In this document: one piece after another, positions 1 to 7,381 of the stretch
Layout: each line of letters opens with the position of its first letter
Numbering within the stretch: position 1 is the first letter of the stretch
Assembly: GCA_031428695.1 (NCBI GenBank)
Contig: JANOYE010000026.1
Span: 1-13,536, forward strand
DNA length: 13,536 nucleotides
Direction of reading: 5' to 3'
From: JANYCG01 sp031428695
GTDB lineage: Bacteria; Pseudomonadota; Gammaproteobacteria; Burkholderiales; Burkholderiaceae_C
Program-made: the position numbers and the translations under genes
The notes under the pieces: generated by a model
What the model was told of the DNA's origin: nothing
What the model saw: the letters and a program-made list of their open reading frames with translations, nothing else
The model's database searches: none

Positions 1-1992
1 GACGTTGAACAGGCCCACGGTATCGGCGTAACACATGGGGCCACCGCGCCACAGCGGGAAGCCGTAACCCATGAGGTAGACCATGTCGACATCGCTGGCC
101 TTGGAGGCGATGCCTTCTTCGAGGATGCGCGCGCCTTCGTTCACGAGGGCGTACACCAGGCGCTGCACGATTTCTTCGTCGCTCACCTTGCGCGGTTTGA
201 TGCCCAATGAAGCGCGGTGGTCTTCGATCATTTTGACGACTTCGGCGTTGGGAACGGCATCGCGTTTGCCGGCCACGTAGTCGTACCAGCCCATGCCAAC
301 CTTTTGGCCGAAGCGGCCTTTCTCACACAACAAGTCAGCGGTTTTGCTGTACAACATGCCGGGCTTCTCGACCACGCGGCGCTTGCGGATGGCCCAGCCG
401 ATGTCGTTGCCGGCCAGGTCGCCCATGCGGAACGGGCCCATGGCGAAGCCGAATTTTTCGATGGCCTTGTCCACCTGCTCGGGCGTGCAGCCTTCGTCCA
501 GCAAAAAGCCGCCCTGGCGGCCATATTGCTCAACCATGCGGTTGCCGATGAAGCCGTCGCACACGCCGGAGACAACCGCCGTCTTCTTGATCTTCTTGCC
601 CACCGCCATCACGGTGGCCATCACGTCTTTGCCGGTTTTCTCGCCGCGCACGACTTCGAGCAGCTTCATCACGTTGGCCGGGCTGAAGAAATGCAGGCCG
701 ACCACGTCTTGCGGGCGTTGGGTGAACGAGGCGATCTTGTTCACGTCGAGCGTGGAGGTATTGCTGGCCAGAATTGCGCCGGGTTTCATCACGCGGTCGA
801 GTTCTTTGAACACCTTTTCTTTGACGCCCATTTCTTCAAACACCGCCTCGATCACCAAGTCGGCGTCTTTCAGGTCGTTGTAGTCCAACGTGGTGGAAAG
901 CAGTGCCATGCGCTGGTCGAGTTTGTCTTGTTTGAGCTTGCCTTTTTTGACTTGCGAGTCGTAGTTCTTGCGCATGATGCCGATGCCTTTGTCCAAGGCT
1001 TCTTGCTTCATCTCCAGCATTTTGACTGGGATGCCGGCGTTCAAGAAATTCATCGAGATGCCGCCACCCATGGTGCCAGCGCCAATGACAGCCACCGACT
1101 TGATCTCGCGCTGTGGCGTATCGGCGGGCACGTCAGGGATTTTGGAGGCTGCACGATCGGCCACAAAAATATGGCGCAGGGCCTTGCTCTCGGGTGTTTG
1201 CATCAGCGCGATGAAGATCTCGCGCTCGGCCTTCATGCCTTCATCAAACTTCTTTTTCGTCGCGATTTCGACAATATCGACGTTTTTGAGCGGCGCCGGG
1301 AAGTTCTTCGACATGCCGCCCACCATGTTGCGGGCAAATTGGAAGTAGGCGTCACCCAGCGGGTGTTTGCACGGCAAGTTGCGCACCAGCGGCATAGGCC
1401 GCACATCCGCTTTTTCGCGGGCGAAGGCAATTGCTTCTTCAACCACCGTCTCGGCGCTCTTGGCCATCTTGTCGAACAGTTTTTGGCCTGGCAACATCGC
1501 CAGCATCTCGCTCTTGACGGGCTCGCCGCTGACCATCATGTTCATGGCCACCTCGACGCCCAACACGCGCGGCAGGCGCTGTGTGCCGCCCGCGCCGGGA
1601 ATCAGGCCGAGCTTCACCTCAGGCAGCGCCACCAGGCAGCCGGGCGCGCAAATGCGGTAGTGGCAACCCAGCGCCAGCTCTAGCCCGCCGCCCATAACAA
1701 TCGTGTGTACTGCGGCCACAACCGGCTTGGATGAATATTCACACGCCAGGATCACGCTGAGCAGGTTCGGCTCCATGCCGGCTTTGGGCGAGTTGAACTC
1801 TTTGATGTCTGCGCCGCCTGAAAACGCCCGACCTGCGCCGGTGATGACGATGGCTTTCACGGCAGCGTCCGCATTCGCTTTGGCCAGGCCGTCGGCAATG
1901 CCCGCGCGGGTGGCGTACCCCAGGCCGTTGATGGGTGGGTTGTTCATGCTGATCACGGCGACATCGCCATGAACTTTGTAGTCAGTAGTCAT
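1..1992 (-). CDS. Bifunctional enoyl-CoA hydratase / 3-hydroxyacyl-CoA dehydrogenase (FadB/FadJ-like), C-terminus cut by window edge
   Basis: This enzyme carries out two beta-oxidation steps: hydration of trans-2-enoyl-CoA, then NAD-dependent oxidation of L-3-hydroxyacyl-CoA. The 664 visible residues start at ATG 1992, with AAGGA 8 bases upstream. The N-terminal crotonase domain (about 1-190) shows the oxyanion-hole stretch SGGADIKEF (58-66), GGGLELALG (101-109) and LPEVKLGLIPGAGGTQRLPR (123-142), whose acidic residues match the hydratase glutamates. The dehydrogenase Rossmann fold begins at VAVIGAGTMGGG (about 300-311). It is followed by ASNTSTLDV and GLHFFSPANVMK, which carries the catalytic His. 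The C-terminal helical domain ends at the edge in WRGGPMCYADTVG, so perhaps 30-40 residues are missing for a family member of about 700. It lies 166 bases downstream of livF on the same strand and may be cotranscribed or have its own promoter. Family assignment is firm; the acyl chain preferred cannot be read from the sequence. Confidence 0.95.
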   Translation of the reverse strand, partial: MTTDYKVHGDVAVISMNNPPINGLGYATRAGIADGLAKANADAAVKAIVITGAGRAFSGGADIKEFNSPKAGMEPNLLSVILACEYSSKPVVAAVHTIVMGGGLELALGCHYRICAPGCLVALPEVKLGLIPGAGGTQRLPRVLGVEVAMNMMVSGEPVKSEMLAMLPGQKLFDKMAKSAETVVEEAIAFAREKADVRPMPLVRNLPCKHPLGDAYFQFARNMVGGMSKNFPAPLKNVDIVEIATKKKFDEGMKAEREIFIALMQTPESKALRHIFVADRAASKIPDVPADTPQREIKSVAVIGAGTMGGGISMNFLNAGIPVKMLEMKQEALDKGIGIMRKNYDSQVKKGKLKQDKLDQRMALLSTTLDYNDLKDADLVIEAVFEEMGVKEKVFKELDRVMKPGAILASNTSTLDVNKIASFTQRPQDVVGLHFFSPANVMKLLEVVRGEKTGKDVMATVMAVGKKIKKTAVVSGVCDGFIGNRMVEQYGRQGGFLLDEGCTPEQVDKAIEKFGFAMGPFRMGDLAGNDIGWAIRKRRVVEKPGMLYSKTADLLCEKGRFGQKVGMGWYDYVAGKRDAVPNAEVVKMIEDHRASLGIKPRKVSDEEIVQRLVYALVNEGARILEEGIASKASDVDMVYLMGYGFPLWRGGPMCYADTVGLFNV

Positions 1993-2084
1993 GCTGGAAA
2001 TCCTTCAAACAGGGGGAAGCACTGGGGGGCAACAGAGAGTCATGAGAGTCAAAAAAGAACGGTCGTGCGTTTTTTTGCGATTGT

Positions 2085-2118
2085 AGGAGCTTGGGCTTAC
2101 GCAGTTGGCCCAAATCCT
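2085..2118. other. Imperfect hairpin between livF and the beta-oxidation gene
   Basis: Arms TTGGGC (2091-2096) and GCCCAA (2108-2113) are flanked by AGGA (2085-2088) and TCCT (2115-2118), separated by a small internal loop. No T-run follows directly on either strand, so it does not meet the intrinsic-terminator pattern. It may be an mRNA-stabilising or partial-termination structure after livF, or chance. Confidence 0.3.
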
Positions 2119-2158
2119 AGACGTAAATACCGCAGTTTGTCGCAGCAGAGACAGCGCG

Positions 2159-2860
2159 TCAAACCTCGAGCCATTCTTTGCGAATATCCACATTGTTGCG
2201 GAGGGTTTGCGGCGTGCCTTCAAAAACAATGCTTCCATGCCCCATGACCAGGGTGCGGTCAGAAATGGCCATGGCGATGGTCAGTTTTTGCTCAATCAGC
2301 AAGACTGAAATGCCACGTTTCTTCAGCTCCTTCAGGTAGTCTGCCACCAACTCGACAATTTTCGGCGCCAGGCCTTCGGTGGGTTCGTCAATGATGATCA
2401 GATCAGGATCGCCCATCAGCGTGCGGCACAGCGTCAACATTTGCTGTTCACCGCCCGACATCACGCCCGCCTCGGTATGTTGGCGCGCTTTGAGCCGTGG
2501 GAACAGCGCATACATGTCGTTCAGAGACCAGCGCCCGGTCTTGTTGGCGCTCTTTTGGCCGAGGTACAAGTTTTGCTCAACCGTCAGGGTCGGGAAAATG
2601 TCGCGACTTTCGGGCACATAACCGATGCCCAGGTGCGCAACTTCAAACGTGCGCTTGCCCAGAATCTCCTGTCCTTTCCAAGTCAAGGAGCCTTGGCAAT
2701 CCACCAAACCCATGATGGCCTTGGCGGTGGTGGAGCGCCCGGAGCCGTTGCGCCCAAGAAGAGCCACAATTTCACCGGCCTTCACCTCAAAATCGACACC
2801 ATGCAACACATGGCTTTTGCCGTAAAAGGCGTGGAGGTTTTGAATTTTCAACATAGTCAT
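2159..2860 (-). CDS. livF: HAAT-family ABC transporter ATP-binding protein LivF, with Arg in the Walker A lysine position
   Basis: This is one of two ATPase subunits of a branched-chain-amino-acid-type (HAAT) importer, acting at the cytoplasmic face of the membrane. The 233 residues match usual LivF length. Visible motifs are Walker A GRNGSGRST (36-44), ABC signature SGGEQ (135-139) and Walker B LIIIDEP (154-160) with catalytic-position Glu159. LIEQK (188-192) has Gln where other ABC proteins have the H-loop His, which is normal for LivF. The unusual point is Arg42 (codon CGC) where Walker A normally has Lys. The start ATG 2860 overlaps the livG stop as ATGA, with AGGTGGA 7 bases upstream, indicating translational coupling. 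Downstream lies a 166-base gap before the beta-oxidation gene. The family call is secure; the solute is not determined by this subunit. Confidence 0.95.
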   Translation of the reverse strand: MTMLKIQNLHAFYGKSHVLHGVDFEVKAGEIVALLGRNGSGRSTTAKAIMGLVDCQGSLTWKGQEILGKRTFEVAHLGIGYVPESRDIFPTLTVEQNLYLGQKSANKTGRWSLNDMYALFPRLKARQHTEAGVMSGGEQQMLTLCRTLMGDPDLIIIDEPTEGLAPKIVELVADYLKELKKRGISVLLIEQKLTIAMAISDRTLVMGHGSIVFEGTPQTLRNNVDIRKEWLEV

Positions 2861-3630
2861 TGCCCGTCCACCTGGGCGTCTGCAATCGACGAACCCAGAT
2901 AAGCTTCCTGAACCCGCGGGTTGGCGCGCACCGCCTCGGGCACATCGTAGGCCAAGACCTCGCCGTAAACCACCACGGCAATCTTGTCGGCCAGCCCAAA
3001 CACCACACCCATGTCGTGTTCAACCGTCAACAAGGTTTTGCCCACCGTCACATCTTTGATCAACTTGATGAAGCGGCCGGTTTCTGATTTGCTCATGCCC
3101 GCCGTTGGTTCGTCCAACAAGATCACGTTGGCACCGCCAGCAATGGTGATGCCGATCTCAAGCGCCCGCTGCTCGGCATAGGTGAGGTTCATCGCCAACA
3201 CATCGCGTTTTTTGTCCAATGCCACCATGCCCATTAATTCCTCGGCACGCGCGTTGGCGTCATCCAAGTTGGCCAGGAACTTCAGAAACGTGTATTTGTA
3301 CCCGAGGCTCCACAACACGCCACAGCGCAGGTTCTCAAACACGCTGAGCTTGGGGAAGATGTTGGTGATTTGAAAGCTCCGGCTCAAGCCCAGGCGATTG
3401 ATTTCGAACGGCTTCTTACCATTCAATCGCTGGCCATTGAGCAGCACGTCGCCGCTGGTGGGCTCGAAACGGCCGCTGATCAGGTTGAACAGGGTGGACT
3501 TGCCCGCGCCGTTGGGGCCGATGATGCCAACCCGCTCCCCTGGGGGAATCGCCAGGTTGACGCCACGGATGATCTCGGTTTTGCCAAAACTCTTGCGCAG
3601 GTCTTTGAGTTCAAGTGCGTAGGTCGTCAC
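2857..3630 (-). CDS. livG: HAAT-family ABC transporter ATP-binding protein LivG
   Basis: This is the second ATPase subunit of the importer, pairing with LivF under the LivH/LivM permeases. With the GTG start at 3630 it has 257 residues. Motifs are Walker A GPNGAGKST (38-46, canonical Lys), Q-loop RSFQ ending at Gln87, a degenerate LivG-style signature LTYAEQ (149-154), Walker B VILLDEP (169-175) with Glu174, and H-loop VEHD with His205. The frame stays open to an ATG at 3684, but that would overlap livM by 58 bases. GTG 3630 overlaps the livM TGA as GTGA, has GGAGAG 7 bases upstream and begins just before the conserved ALELKDLRKSFG, so I prefer it. Because LivF lacks the Walker A lysine, LivG carries the only textbook P-loop of the pair. 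Confidence 0.95.
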   Translation of the reverse strand: MTTYALELKDLRKSFGKTEIIRGVNLAIPPGERVGIIGPNGAGKSTLFNLISGRFEPTSGDVLLNGQRLNGKKPFEINRLGLSRSFQITNIFPKLSVFENLRCGVLWSLGYKYTFLKFLANLDDANARAEELMGMVALDKKRDVLAMNLTYAEQRALEIGITIAGGANVILLDEPTAGMSKSETGRFIKLIKDVTVGKTLLTVEHDMGVVFGLADKIAVVVYGEVLAYDVPEAVRANPRVQEAYLGSSIADAQVDGQ

Positions 3631-4928
3631 AGGCTGTCTCTCCGCTTCATTTCTGTTTCTATGCTCTCCTGGATCTGACTCCATTTCTTCGCGAACTGCC
3701 GCCGGAAGACCTCAAACAGGGCCAGCCCGGCGAGCATGACCACGCCCGCGCCCATCCAGCTGGTCAGCCCTTTGGCATTGAGCGTCGCCCCGAGGAATCG
3801 AAGCTCGGGCCCCAAAGCCGCGTTGAGTTGCAGGTGGTAAGTCATCTCGATCATGGCGGCAGCGCCAAGCAAAACCACCACGGCCGTGATCGTCAGCGCA
3901 ATGTAGCTGCCCCAAAGTTTGCGCAAGTGGCCAAACATCGCCACCCGCAGGTTCATCATGATGAGCGAGGCCACCCCACCCGGCGCAAACATCACCATGA
4001 ACAGGAAGATCAATCCCAGGTAAAGCAGCCAGGCTTTGGTGAACTCAGAAAGGAGGACAAAGGCCAGCACCATCAACACAGCGCCAATGATGGGGCCAAA
4101 GAAGAAAGTCGCACCGCCCAAAAAGGTGAACAGCAGGTAGGCGCCCGAACGGTAACCACTGACCACCTCGGAAGTCACGATTTCAAAATTCAACGCCGCC
4201 AGCCCACCTGAAATGCCAGCAAAGAACGCCGCAATGATGAAGGCGATGTAACGAACCTTTTGGGTGTCGTACCCCACAAACTCCACCCGCTCCGGGTTGT
4301 CACGCACCGCATTGAGCATGCGCCCCAACGGCGTTCGCGTGAAGGCAAACATGAGGCCGGTACAAACAAAGGTGTAGACCGCGATCAGGTAGTAAAGCTG
4401 GATCTGCGGGCCGTATGTCAACCCGAAGACTTTGGAACCCGCCACCCGGTTGCCGGAAACACCGCCTTCACCGCCAAAAAACTCGGGGAACATCAAAGAC
4501 ATGGCCCAAACCAGTTCGCCGATGCCCATGGTGATCATGGCAAATGGTGTCGCCGCCTTTTTGGTGGTGACCCATCCCAACACAACGGCGACCAGCATGG
4601 CGGCCAACCCGCCCACAATGGGAATCAAGCTCACCGGCAAGGGCAAACCGCCCGTCACCAGGTTCAAGGTATGAATCGCCAGAAACGAGCCCATGCCGGA
4701 ATACACCGCATGGCCGAAGCTCAACATGCCGCCCTGCCCCAACAACATGTTGTAGCTTAGGCAAACGATGATCGCAATGCCCATCTGGCTGAGCATGGTG
4801 TGGCTCAAACTGCTGGTAAAAAACATCGGAACCACCAGCAGAACCGCCGCAAAAGCGGTCCAGACGATGATGCGACCCTTGATGGTTGGCTTATTTGCCG
4901 GGATCGTCGCAGAGGTAGTGCCTGCCAT
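3627..4928 (-). CDS. livM: HAAT-family ABC transporter permease LivM with C-terminal extension
   Basis: This is an inner-membrane permease subunit that forms the translocation path with LivH. It has 433 residues from ATG 4928, with GGGAGG about 8 bases upstream, 3 bases after the livH stop. The N-terminal 330 residues are a run of hydrophobic helices with the LivM landmarks YNMLLGQGGMLSFGHAVYSG and NPERVEFVGYDTQKVRY. The latter is the cytoplasmic loop that contacts the ATPase. After the usual end of the permease (LIFLFMVMFAPGGVASLIMM) come about 100 extra residues with two more hydrophobic stretches, GSYIALTITAVVVLLGAAAM and WMGAGVVMLAGLALFEVF, and a charged tail ending EMKRRDSL. E. coli LivM reaches a similar length through an N-terminal extension instead. 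The stop overlaps the livG GTG start, so expression is probably coupled. Confidence 0.93.
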   Translation of the reverse strand: MAGTTSATIPANKPTIKGRIIVWTAFAAVLLVVPMFFTSSLSHTMLSQMGIAIIVCLSYNMLLGQGGMLSFGHAVYSGMGSFLAIHTLNLVTGGLPLPVSLIPIVGGLAAMLVAVVLGWVTTKKAATPFAMITMGIGELVWAMSLMFPEFFGGEGGVSGNRVAGSKVFGLTYGPQIQLYYLIAVYTFVCTGLMFAFTRTPLGRMLNAVRDNPERVEFVGYDTQKVRYIAFIIAAFFAGISGGLAALNFEIVTSEVVSGYRSGAYLLFTFLGGATFFFGPIIGAVLMVLAFVLLSEFTKAWLLYLGLIFLFMVMFAPGGVASLIMMNLRVAMFGHLRKLWGSYIALTITAVVVLLGAAAMIEMTYHLQLNAALGPELRFLGATLNAKGLTSWMGAGVVMLAGLALFEVFRRQFAKKWSQIQESIETEMKRRDSL

Positions 4929-4931
4929 GCT

Positions 4932-5879
4932 TCAGCCCTCCCGCTTTCCAAGCAAGCCCTTGGGCCGGAAAATCAAGATCAATACCAGCAGCAAGTAGGG
5001 CAAGATCGGCGCGATCTGGCTGATTTTGAGCTTCCACAAGGCGTAGCCAAAAGTTGATGGCGACAGCGCAATGCCAATCACCTGCAGCGCCGACTGGACG
5101 GATGCGTCAATGGCCACGGCGAAGGTTTGCAAAATGCCGATCAGCAGCGACGCTAAAAACGCCCCCGCCAGCGAGCCCATGCCACCCACCACCACCACCA
5201 CAAAAATCACCCCGCCCACCGAAAACGCCATGCTCGGCTCAGTCACATACGCGTTGCCGCCAATCACGCCGGCCAACCCCGCCAGCGCGCAACCGCCGCC
5301 AAACACCATCATGAAGACGCGTGGCACGTTGTGGCCCAAGGCTTCGACGATTTCCGGATGGGTCAACGCGGCTTGGATTACCAGGCCGATGCGGGTTCGG
5401 GTCAACAGCAGCCAGATCGCCAACAGCATCAAAAGAGCCACCAGCATCATGAAGGCGCGGTAGGTCGGAAACTGGGTTCCAAACAGGGTGAACAAGGGCC
5501 CGTCCAGCGCGACTGGCACTCGGTAGTCCACCGAACTGCGACCCCAAACGAGTTGAACCAGCTCCAGGATGATGTAACTCAAGCCGAAGGTGATCAGCAA
5601 CTCGGGCACATGCCCGAACTTGTGCACCCGGCGCAGGCAATAACGCTCAAACGCCGCGCCCATCAGGCCAACCAGTAGCGGTGCCACAAATAGTGCCGGC
5701 CAAAAACCGATTAAGGACGTGGTGGTGTAGGCGAAATAGGCGCCCAGCATGTAAAACGAGGCGTGGGCGAAATTCAAAACGCCCATCATGCTGAAAATCA
5801 GCGTCAAGCCGGAACTGAGCATGAACAGCAACAGGCCGTAGCTGATGCCGTTGAGCAGTGAGATGGTGTAAAACTCCAT
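4932..5879 (-). CDS. livH: HAAT-family ABC transporter permease LivH
   Basis: This is an inner-membrane permease subunit and partner of LivM. It has 315 residues from ATG 5879, beginning MEFYTISLLNGISYGLLLFM. An in-frame ATG 18 bases further upstream exists, but family members start at the MEFY-type methionine. AAAGG lies 4 bases before ATG 5879, a short spacing. Conserved LivH features are FSMMGVLNFAHASFYMLGAY near the N-terminus, RIGLVIQAALTHPEIVEALGHN (the cytoplasmic coupling loop), and GGVIFVVVVVGGMGSLAGAFLASLLIG. The gene is first of a four-gene translationally linked set, livHMGF. It starts immediately after a hairpin terminator that follows the binding-protein gene, so it is probably transcribed by read-through. 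Confidence 0.93.
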   Translation of the reverse strand: MEFYTISLLNGISYGLLLFMLSSGLTLIFSMMGVLNFAHASFYMLGAYFAYTTTSLIGFWPALFVAPLLVGLMGAAFERYCLRRVHKFGHVPELLITFGLSYIILELVQLVWGRSSVDYRVPVALDGPLFTLFGTQFPTYRAFMMLVALLMLLAIWLLLTRTRIGLVIQAALTHPEIVEALGHNVPRVFMMVFGGGCALAGLAGVIGGNAYVTEPSMAFSVGGVIFVVVVVGGMGSLAGAFLASLLIGILQTFAVAIDASVQSALQVIGIALSPSTFGYALWKLKISQIAPILPYLLLVLILIFRPKGLLGKREG

Positions 5880-5903
5880 GGTGCCTTTGCAGTTCAAATC
5901 GCT

Positions 5904-5935
5904 AAAAAAAATGCCGGGCGGTTGACGCCCGGCAT
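5904..5935 (-). terminator. Intrinsic terminator (probably partial) between binding-protein gene and livH
   Basis: A perfect 10-base-pair stem is formed by ATGCCGGGCG (5911-5920) and CGCCCGGCAT (5926-5935), with the 5-base loop GTTGA. On the minus strand it is followed at once by a run of seven T (5910-5904). It sits 48 bases after the stop of the binding-protein gene and 25 bases before livH. As livH has no other obvious promoter in this gap, the terminator is most simply read as leaky, giving more binding protein than permease. Confidence 0.88.
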
Positions 5936-5982
5936 CTGATCATTGTCAGGCCATCACGATGGGGCCAATCTGGCGGATCGCG

Positions 5983-7215
5983 TCAAGCTGGCCGCTTCAT
6001 CTGGCAGCTGGTGGGCGTGCTCGCCACATACGGCTCCATCTGTTTGATCGGCACGAAGGTGTAACCCGTCTTTTCGACGCTGTATTCGCCTTTTTTGGCC
6101 TTTTGCCACTTGGTGACAAACATCGACTGTTGCATCTGGTGGTCAGAGGCGCGCATGGTCACCTCGCCAGCGAAACTTTTCACCGACAGGCCTTCCATGG
6201 CCTTGGCTACCTGAACCGGGTTGGTGGATTTGGCTTTGGCCATGGCACCGCCGAGCAGATGAATGCCGTTGTAGGTGGCGAATGTGTAATAGTCGTCGTC
6301 AAACTTCTTCAGAAACTCCTGCCCCATCTGGCCCAATTCGCCCGTGTGGTTAGAGTGCCCGTAGGCAATCACGTAAACCTCGCTGTCGCCGCCGGCAGCC
6401 AGCGCCGTCGGCGTGCCGGTGACGCCTGCGTAATAGGTGTACATCGGCAGTTTCAGGCCGGCATCGTTGAGCGCCTTGACAAACAAGGTCAGGTCGGCGC
6501 CCCAATTGCCCGTCACGATGGTGTCGGCACCAGACTGCTTGATCTTCGCAACGTACGGGGCGAAGTCTTTGACTTGGCCAATTGGGTGCAAGTCTTCACC
6601 GGCGATTTTTACGTCAGGGCGCTTGCGGGCGATGCCTTCCTTGAAATAACGGGCCACTTGCTGGCCGTGCGAATAGTTTTGGTTGAGCAGGTAGACACTC
6701 TTGACCTTGGGCTGGTCTTTCATGAAAGTCGTCAGCGCTTCCATCTTCATGGTGGTGTCGGCGTCCAGGCGGAAGTGCCAGTAATCGCACTTTTCGTTGG
6801 TCAGCGCTGGGTCTACGGCCGCGTAGTTCAGGTACACCACTTCCTTGCCGGGGTTGCGTTCGTTGTGCTTCGATACTGCATCCAAAATGGCCATGGCGGC
6901 GCCGGAGCCATTGCCCTGCGTGACATAGCGAAAACCTTGGTCGATGGCGGCTTTGAGCGTGTTCAGGCTCTCTTGGGGCGAACCTTTGTTGTCAAACCCG
7001 ACGACTTCAAACTTGACGCCCGCCGCGTTTTTGGTGCCGCTGAAACGGTCTGCTACATACTGCCAGCTCTTAAGCTGGTTTTGGCCCACATTGGCAAACG
7101 GGCCCGACAGCGGGTCCATGAAGGCGATCTTCACGGTCTCGCCCTTTTGGGCATAGGCCGCGCCTGCACAAGCCAGCGCCACCGAGATGGTGATCAATTT
7201 GGCAACAATCTTCAT
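5983..7215 (-). CDS. Periplasmic solute-binding protein of the HAAT ABC transporter (Leu/Ile/Val-binding-protein family)
   Basis: This secreted receptor delivers solute to LivHMGF. It has 410 residues from ATG 7215, with AGGAG 6 bases upstream. Residues 1-22 (MKIVAKLITISVALACAGAAYA) are a Sec signal peptide with an AYA/QK cleavage site. The Cys at 16 lacks a good lipobox, so a soluble periplasmic protein is expected. The mature part begins TVKIAFMDPLSGPFANVG, the type-I periplasmic-binding fold of family Peripla_BP_6. VTGNWGADLTLFVKALNDAGLK and YTYYAGVTGTP are further family-like stretches, and the C-terminus ends in TPTSCQMKRPA. The frame is open far upstream into the synthetase gene, but the signal peptide and ribosome site fix the start. 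Neighbouring acyl-CoA enzymes suggest an organic acid or acyl compound as ligand; this is inference. Livestock amino acids such as leucine remain the alternative by homology. Confidence 0.93.
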   Translation of the reverse strand: MKIVAKLITISVALACAGAAYAQKGETVKIAFMDPLSGPFANVGQNQLKSWQYVADRFSGTKNAAGVKFEVVGFDNKGSPQESLNTLKAAIDQGFRYVTQGNGSGAAMAILDAVSKHNERNPGKEVVYLNYAAVDPALTNEKCDYWHFRLDADTTMKMEALTTFMKDQPKVKSVYLLNQNYSHGQQVARYFKEGIARKRPDVKIAGEDLHPIGQVKDFAPYVAKIKQSGADTIVTGNWGADLTLFVKALNDAGLKLPMYTYYAGVTGTPTALAAGGDSEVYVIAYGHSNHTGELGQMGQEFLKKFDDDYYTFATYNGIHLLGGAMAKAKSTNPVQVAKAMEGLSVKSFAGEVTMRASDHQMQQSMFVTKWQKAKKGEYSVEKTGYTFVPIKQMEPYVASTPTSCQMKRPA

Positions 7216-7286
7216 AGTTAACTCCTGGGAAAAATGGGGAAATTGGACAACCGGTGTAGCGTAATGCAAGTTGCGGAATGAACCGC

Positions 7287-7300
7287 TAGGGCTAGCCCTA
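7287..7300. promoter_or_regulatory. 14-base perfect palindrome in the leader of the binding-protein gene
   Basis: TAGGGCTAGCCCTA is identical to its reverse complement and lies 72 bases upstream of the ATG of the binding-protein gene, inside the 164-base gap after the synthetase. Its position suits an operator for a dimeric regulator, or a small hairpin in the transcript. No regulator can be named from the sequence. Confidence 0.4.
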
Positions 7301-7345
7301 ACTGCTATCCCGAAGGTGACTGCTGACGAAGACACGCACCATCTC

Positions 7346-7381
7346 GGAGCAGCCCTCAGAGCAGCCCTTAGAGCAGCCTTT
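7346..7381. repeat. Three tandem copies of a 12-base repeat at the end of the acyl-CoA synthetase gene
   Basis: Units are GGAGCAGCCCTC (7346-7357), AGAGCAGCCCTT (7358-7369) and AGAGCAGCCTTT (7370-7381). The last unit runs into the stop codon of the synthetase (7380-7382, read on the minus strand). The copies differ by one to three bases. They lie in the presumed transcribed spacer between the synthetase and the binding-protein gene. Confidence 0.75.

Noticed and set aside
217..1683. Long plus-strand open frame (488 codons) opposite the hydratase/dehydrogenase gene
   Set aside because: It is rich in His, Ala, Gln and Val with no domain pattern, and is the antisense shadow of a firmly identified gene with strong third-position GC.
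2051..2080. A-run and T-run near 2051-2076 as a possible terminator after livF
   Set aside because: The only possible stem is A/T pairs plus two G-C pairs with mismatches, so it does not form a credible terminator.
5959..7221. Plus-strand open frame of 420 codons opposite the binding-protein gene
   Set aside because: It is antisense to a gene with a signal peptide and family motifs, has no ribosome site and shows low-complexity composition.
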